Below, in pieces: positions 6,668 to 9,911 of a DNA stretch of 9,911 bases. The DNA comes from G039029935 sp039029935 (GTDB lineage Bacteria > Chloroflexota > Anaerolineae > Caldilineales > Caldilineaceae), in NCBI GenBank assembly GCA_039029935.1, contig JBCCFC010000422.1, forward strand, positions 1 through 9,911, written 5' to 3'. The position numbers and the translations under genes were made by a program. Every line of letters begins with the position of its first letter. Within the stretch, counting starts at the first letter, position 1. Below the pieces are notes generated by a model. That model worked only from the letters and a program-made list of their open reading frames with translations. It was not told the DNA's origin and ran no database searches.

Positions 6668-6704
6668 AAAAAAAGCTGCGCATCTCTCATGCAAGATGCA
6701 CAGT
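6668..6704 (-). terminator. Intrinsic terminator upstream of nirA
   Basis: Read on the minus strand, arms at 6702-6694 and 6685-6677 form a 9-bp stem with one mismatch and an 8-base loop. A further G-C pair (6703 with 6676) extends it. One base later comes a run of seven T (6674-6668). It points towards nirA, whose ATG is 84 bases beyond. It could be a leader attenuator for nirA or simply end a short upstream transcript. NasR-type antitermination of nitrate genes is a known precedent, not shown here. Confidence 0.6.
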
Positions 6705-6890
6705 ATGTTGATCGTTTATCCATATTCGTCTATGATCTGAGACTGCTTTCCAATAATTGTCACAATCATAGACAATGCTGACTGTACAATTTGCACATGC
6801 TTCTTTTTGACGAATCATGCCTAAGTCAAATCGTGCAAGTTGTATAGTCCCGAATGGGAACTTTTTTGAATACGAAGAAACATATAGCAC
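6687..6890 (-). CDS. Possible 67-residue protein, unrecognised
   Basis: An open frame starting at GTG 6888-6890 and stopping at 6687-6689, inside the terminator hairpin. I do not recognise the product. It has a C-x2-C pair (EACANCTVS), a third Cys nearby and several aromatic residues, and no membrane segment. No ribosome binding site precedes the GTG. Octamer array 2 begins at the very next base, and the frame closes within the array (stop at 6900-6902). It may be a spurious frame, a leader ORF for nirA, or the remnant of a gene cut by the array. Confidence 0.2.
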   Translation of the reverse strand: MLYVSSYSKKFPFGTIQLARFDLGMIRQKEACANCTVSIVYDCDNYWKAVSDHRRIWINDQHTVHLA

Positions 6891-6978
6891 GTCAGATGGT
6901 TAGCACTTCAGGTAGTCAGTTTGTCAGCACTTCAGCACTTTAGCCAGACAAGCTGACCACCTGACCACCTGACATGCT
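6891..6978. repeat. Octanucleotide-periodic array 2 (11 units)
   Basis: Eleven 8-base units in unbroken register: GTCAGATG, GTTAGCAC, TTCAGGTA, GTCAGTTT, GTCAGCAC, TTCAGCAC, TTTAGCCA, GACAAGCT, GACCACCT twice, and GACATGCT. The core GTCAGCACTTCAGCACTTT also occurs on the minus strand of array 1, so the two arrays are in opposite orientation around nirA. It ends seven bases before the ribosome site of the 88-residue gene. Confidence 0.8.
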
Positions 6979-6996
6979 ATACAAGAGGAGGATAGA

Positions 6997-7263
6997 ATGA
7001 GTGTTACCGCTAGTAATCAACTTATGATGATAGCATTGTGGACGCTGGCACTAGGTGTCAGCCTGTTGGCAATACAGGGAAACGTATTGTGCATGATACA
7101 ACGTATCCGTTTTGACAATCTCTGCTTGGCGTTGATGGTGGTGTTATTATTGCCTGCCGCTTTTGTCGGTGCGATTTTCCAGCTTGAGTTGCTGTTGATG
7201 ATGGTGCTGATTGGTGGGCTGGTAGGATTTGGCGCGTTTATGCTGACGAGCTTAGAATCATAA
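6997..7263 (+). CDS. Small integral membrane protein, function unknown
   Basis: An 88-residue, very hydrophobic protein with three probable membrane helices at about 7-28, 41-60 and 64-84. The connecting loop MIQRIRFDN (33-41) is basic, which would place it in the cytoplasm by the positive-inside rule. Cys32 and Cys43 lie near the membrane border. I do not recognise a family. A strong AGGAGG (6986-6991) sits five bases before the ATG, good support for a real gene. It is followed by two dyads and then potC in the same direction, 151 bases on. It is far too short to be PotB, and the sequence does not show whether it is linked to polyamine transport. Confidence 0.7.
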   Translation: MSVTASNQLMMIALWTLALGVSLLAIQGNVLCMIQRIRFDNLCLALMVVLLLPAAFVGAIFQLELLLMMVLIGGLVGFGAFMLTSLES

Positions 7264-7276
7264 GCTGTCAGCATAT

Positions 7277-7305
7277 TATGCAAATCACCCCATTATGTTT
7301 GCATA
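7277..7305. promoter_or_regulatory. Inverted repeat TATGCAAA / TTTGCATA
   Basis: Perfect 8-bp arms (7277-7284 and 7298-7305) are separated by 13 bases and placed between the 88-residue gene and potC. This is a candidate operator or RNA hairpin; there is no T tract, so it is not a terminator. Confidence 0.35.
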
Positions 7306-7336
7306 GAATTGAAATCGGTAGTATAAATAGGGTGTG

Positions 7337-7373
7337 GGTTGAGTAAGTGACAATACAATGCACTCAACCTTTT
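7337..7373 (+). terminator. Possible terminator or attenuator before potC
   Basis: Arms GGTTGAGT (7337-7344) and ACTCAACC (7362-7369) pair perfectly around a 17-base loop and are followed by only four T. It is weaker than the other terminators here. If active, it would separate the 88-residue gene from potC or attenuate potC. Confidence 0.4.
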
Positions 7374-7414
7374 AACGTTTCAAGGTTTTCAGGCTGTTTG
7401 ATAAGGAGCAATGA

Positions 7415-8224
7415 ATGGCTGTTGCAGCAACTGCAACCCGTGCCCGAATTCGTAAATCGTTCAATGAACGCGCCCTGACATGGCTGGCGATAGGGATGTT
7501 TCTCTTTCTCTATTTGCCCATCGTCATTCTCATCATGTACTCGTTCAACGAAAATCGCTTTGTCAGCGTGTGGACTGGATTTAGCACACACTGGTATGGC
7601 GAGGTTTTCCGCGACCCTGCCGTGCGCAGTGCTATGGGGGTGAGTCTGTGGCTGGCGGGCTGGTCCACAGTCGTTAGCACAATCCTTGGCACGTTGACCG
7701 CGATTGCTATGGAACGATTTAAATTCTGGGGCAAGCGCACCTATGACGCCATCTTATATCTGCCCATCATCATCCCTGACATTGTGATGGCACTCTCCAC
7801 ATTACTCTTCTTTGTGATTCTGGGCGTTTCACTCAGTCGCTACACCATTCTCATTGCCCATGTTGCCTTTAACATTGCCTTTGTCGCCATTGTCGTGCGT
7901 GCTCGACTGGCTGACATGGACGCCGTATTGGAAGAGGCGTCAGCCGATTTGGGAGCCAACGCGTGGCAAACCTTCAGGCGTGTGACATTGCCCCTGCTCA
8001 TGCCCGGTGTCATCGCAGGCGCATTGCTTGCCTTCACGCTCTCACTGGATGATTTTGTCATCACCTTCTTTATGGCGGGACCAGGGTCAACGACACTACC
8101 CGTGCTAATTTTCTCCAAAATTCGTTTTGGTATTTCACCAGAAATTAATGCTATTTCAACGCTGTTGTTTATGGGGTCAACAGTGTTAGTGATTATTTCC
8201 CTGCTGATTCAACGGCGGACATAA
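7415..8224 (+). CDS. potC: Spermidine/putrescine ABC transporter permease PotC
   Basis: A 269-residue inner-membrane permease of the polyamine ABC transporter. Six helices are visible at about 20-43, 74-98, 111-137, 144-162, 194-216 and 244-266. The first ends in YLPIVILIMYSFN, typical of PotC. The EAA loop that docks on the ATPase is at 173-196 (EEASADLG, then TFRRVTLPLLMPG). The segment SLDDFVITFFMAGPGSTTLPV (210-230) is characteristic of PotC. Start: ATG 7415 with AAGGAG six bases before it; an ATG at 7411 is too close and out of frame. PotC normally pairs with PotB and PotA, neither of which is in the window, so those partners must lie elsewhere. potD follows after 130 bases. Confidence 0.94.
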   Translation: MAVAATATRARIRKSFNERALTWLAIGMFLFLYLPIVILIMYSFNENRFVSVWTGFSTHWYGEVFRDPAVRSAMGVSLWLAGWSTVVSTILGTLTAIAMERFKFWGKRTYDAILYLPIIIPDIVMALSTLLFFVILGVSLSRYTILIAHVAFNIAFVAIVVRARLADMDAVLEEASADLGANAWQTFRRVTLPLLMPGVIAGALLAFTLSLDDFVITFFMAGPGSTTLPVLIFSKIRFGISPEINAISTLLFMGSTVLVIISLLIQRRT

Positions 8225-8354
8225 TTCCAGCGATGGCTAGTTACGATACCGACTTTGACCAAATATCTTGGTTGAAACGGATTTCTAGACCAGACGATGT
8301 ATAAATATTGTCAAACATAAAATTCACTATACTTTCACAAAAAGGACAATACGA

Positions 8355-9551
8355 ATGAAAAAGTTAATGATGTTGATGGCACTGATTGCAGTGCTTGGGT
8401 TGGTGGCCTGTGCGCCCGGCGGTCCTGCGGGTGGTCCGGGTGGTGGTCCTGCTGCGGCAGAGAAATCTGCGGCGGATAGTGGTGATGCTGGTGACGCTGA
8501 GGCCAGTGTAGAAGAATCTGATGGTCCACAGTTGGCGGCAGAGTTGAGCGTCTATAACTGGGCTGACTATATTGATGAGCAAATTCTGGCGGACTACGAA
8601 GCCGAATATGGCGTTAAGATTACCTATGACACCTATGCATCAAATGAAGACTTGTTGGCGAAGTTACAGGCAGGGGCAACGGGCTATGATGTAATCGTGC
8701 CTAGTGACTATATGGTTGACATTATGATCGACCTAGAACTGTTGGCGAAGGTTGACACGGGTAGCCTGTCTAACATTGGCAACATGGACCCACAGTTCAT
8801 GAATGCACCATTTGACCCAGGCAACGAGCACTGTGTGCCCTACCAATGGGGAACCACTGGCATCGGCTATCGTGCTGGCAACGCGTTCTTTGAAGAGAAC
8901 CCACCCACAAGTTGGTCGTTCATCTTTGACCCAGCTATGCTAGAGCAGTACGCGGGCGATGGTATTAATGTACTGAATGATCCACGTGAGTTGCCTGGTG
9001 CAGCGGCCATCTATTTGGGTCTCTCGCCAAATACCACAGACCCAGAAGAGTTGAACCAAATCTTGGAAACCATTCTGGCTGCAAAACCATTCTGGAAGAC
9101 CTTTAACAGCGAAGACTATCCATCATCATTGCTGGTTCCAGATGAGGTTGTCATTTCGCAAGGTTGGAGCGGTGGTGTTGCTCAGGCATATTACGAGACC
9201 GTCAATGAGGAAACAGGAGACGGCAACTGGTACTACTCAATTCCAGATGAAGGCGCAGTCAAATGGCTTGACAATATCTGTATCACAGCATCGAGCGAAC
9301 GGTATGACACGGCTGTTCACTTCATGAACTACCTGCTGGATGCTCAGGTCGGTGCAAGCATCACCAACTTTGTCTATTATGGTAGCCCGAACTTGGCCGC
9401 CAACGAATTCATTCTGCCAGAAATTCTGGAAGACCCAAGCATCTATCCACCGGCCGAAGTCATGGACAAATTGCAGTGGTTGACCGAGGTTGATGATGAG
9501 AGTGTACTTCTTTATGATGAGTTGTGGACGGCTGTGAAGGCTGCACAGTAA
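8355..9551 (+). CDS. potD: Polyamine-binding lipoprotein PotD
   Basis: A 398-residue substrate-binding lipoprotein of the spermidine/putrescine ABC importer. The lipobox LVAC ends at Cys19. Residues 20-57 form a Gly/Pro/Ala then acidic linker of low complexity, which tethers the domain outside the membrane. The binding domain has the PotD landmarks: Trp69 and Tyr72 (VYNWADY), Ser117 and Tyr119 (PSDYM), Asp209 and Glu212 (NDPRE), Trp271 (SQGWSGG), Trp304 and Asp306 (VKWLDN), and YYGSPN (341-346). These match the aromatic box and acidic residues that hold the amines in E. coli PotD. AAAGGA lies eight bases before the ATG. The 130-base gap after potC contains no clear terminator; a TATAAA at 8300-8305 lacks a well-spaced -35 box. 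A strong terminator follows the gene. Confidence 0.95.
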   Translation: MKKLMMLMALIAVLGLVACAPGGPAGGPGGGPAAAEKSAADSGDAGDAEASVEESDGPQLAAELSVYNWADYIDEQILADYEAEYGVKITYDTYASNEDLLAKLQAGATGYDVIVPSDYMVDIMIDLELLAKVDTGSLSNIGNMDPQFMNAPFDPGNEHCVPYQWGTTGIGYRAGNAFFEENPPTSWSFIFDPAMLEQYAGDGINVLNDPRELPGAAAIYLGLSPNTTDPEELNQILETILAAKPFWKTFNSEDYPSSLLVPDEVVISQGWSGGVAQAYYETVNEETGDGNWYYSIPDEGAVKWLDNICITASSERYDTAVHFMNYLLDAQVGASITNFVYYGSPNLAANEFILPEILEDPSIYPPAEVMDKLQWLTEVDDESVLLYDELWTAVKAAQ

Positions 9552-9623
9552 GGTAGTAAACAAGCCAAAACATATGTAGTACTTTACTAACGAACAACAA
9601 CTTACCGCAAATTATTTAAAGAT

Positions 9624-9668
9624 ACACAGGCGTATTGTTTATTGGTTATCAATACGCCTGTGTTTTTT
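9624..9668 (+). terminator. Intrinsic terminator after potD
   Basis: A perfect 14-bp stem (9624-9637 with 9650-9663, core ACACAGGCGTATTG) has a 12-base loop and a T tract at 9663-9668. It lies 72 bases beyond the potD stop. This is the strongest terminator in the window and closes the potC-potD unit. Confidence 0.93.
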
Positions 9669-9785
9669 ATTTTACTTGAAAAATTATATTATCCAACCTC
9701 TTACGCTGACCGGAAACAGTATATATTTGACTCAACATACTACTTTTTGAAGAGGTATTTATAAATTTATCTGTGAATACCCGCC

Positions 9786-9821
9786 TTATCCCATGTTTAT
9801 CCCATATTCATTCCGTATAAT
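9786..9821 (+). promoter_or_regulatory. Promoter with 11-bp direct repeats upstream of TATAAT
   Basis: Two tandem copies of TTATCCCAT(G/A)T lie at 9786-9796 and 9797-9807, exactly 11 bases apart. A perfect -10 TATAAT follows at 9816-9821. No good -35 hexamer is present; the repeats occupy its place. This layout is that of promoters activated by PhoB/OmpR-type response regulators, whose dimers bind 11-bp direct repeats. The regulator is unknown. Confidence 0.5.
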
Positions 9822-9886
9822 AGTAAATGGATTGTATGTATATAGATATATCACAACTATATATTGGTAAGATTTATAAGGTTAAT

Positions 9887-9911
9887 ATGTTTCAACTACA
9901 CAAACAACTTA
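9887..9911 (+). CDS. Possible start of a gene running off the window
   Basis: ATG at 9887-9889 has AAGG (9878-9881) five bases before it and opens a frame MFQLHKQL that is still open at the window end. It lies about 60 bases downstream of the promoter-like site at 9786-9821. Eight codons are too few to identify a product. Confidence 0.35.

Larger units (their letters stand above)
6585..6996. other. Intergenic region between nirA and the 88-residue gene
   Basis: These 412 bases hold the nirA leader signals, a doubtful 67-codon frame and octamer array 2, all listed separately. A small dyad TCCC-GAAT-GGGA followed by TTTTTT (about 6847-6867, plus strand) could be a weak terminator, but no plus-strand gene lies before it. 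No convincing promoter for the plus-strand gene was found. Confidence 0.6.
9552..9911. other. AT-rich intergenic region after potD
   Basis: These 360 bases contain the potD terminator, a direct-repeat promoter-like site at 9786-9821 and a possible gene start at 9887. Bases 9669-9780 show nothing I can name. Confidence 0.6.

Noticed and set aside
9786..9807. TTATCCCAT repeats as DnaA boxes of an origin
   Set aside because: They differ from TTATCCACA at key positions, there are only two copies, and their place just before TATAAT fits a regulator site better.

Overview
The window appears to be two unrelated pieces of bacterial DNA joined at about position 3945-3960. The left part (1-3950) is the AT-richer half. 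It carries a Cys-type Thi4 thiazole synthase, a periplasmic DegP/HtrA protease, a RidA-family protein, a DUF6775-type protein and an exported DUF4412-like protein. This suggests a deep-branching Gram-negative bacterium, but I cannot name the phylum. The right part (3950-9911) is visibly richer in G+C inside its genes. It carries nitrate assimilation (nirA, narK) and polyamine uptake (potC, potD) genes, with octanucleotide arrays between genes. The gene style and the Gly/Pro/Ala-rich lipoprotein linker recall Chloroflexota; this is a guess with moderate confidence.

Left part: an exported DUF4412-like gene (minus, 41-859) diverges from thi4 (plus, 1046-1855), which has a recognisable promoter and a strong terminator. 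A minus-strand operon converges on that terminator. It runs from degP (only the C-terminal 261 codons remain) into ridA-like (14-base overlap), then into a DUF6775-like gene after a 16-base gap. The last gene keeps the cysteine pattern of archaemetzincins but not their HExxH site.

Junction: degP breaks exactly at its GNSGGPL active-site motif. narK, on the same strand, breaks after 274 codons. Both genes lose about half their length at the same bases. The simplest reading is a chimeric contig or clone; a real rearrangement is possible.

Right part: nirA (minus, 6584-4920) is followed by narK (minus, 4779 to the junction). Together they give nitrate/nitrite uptake and ferredoxin-dependent nitrite reduction to ammonium; a nitrate reductase gene would be expected beyond the break. 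The nirA leader holds a minus-strand intrinsic terminator and an inverted repeat that can cover the ribosome binding site. Two strictly 8-base-periodic arrays (4806-4933 and 6891-6978) bracket nirA in opposite orientation and share a 19-base core. On the plus strand come an 88-residue membrane protein with a strong ribosome binding site, potC, potD and a perfect 14-bp terminator. No potA or potB is present. The last 360 bases hold a promoter-like site with 11-bp direct repeats upstream of a perfect TATAAT and a possible gene start at 9887.

I do not see a new multi-gene system. The points most worth following up are the Cys-type Thi4, the paired octamer arrays, the layered nirA leader and the archaemetzincin-like protein. 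The junction should be checked before any left-right linkage is trusted.
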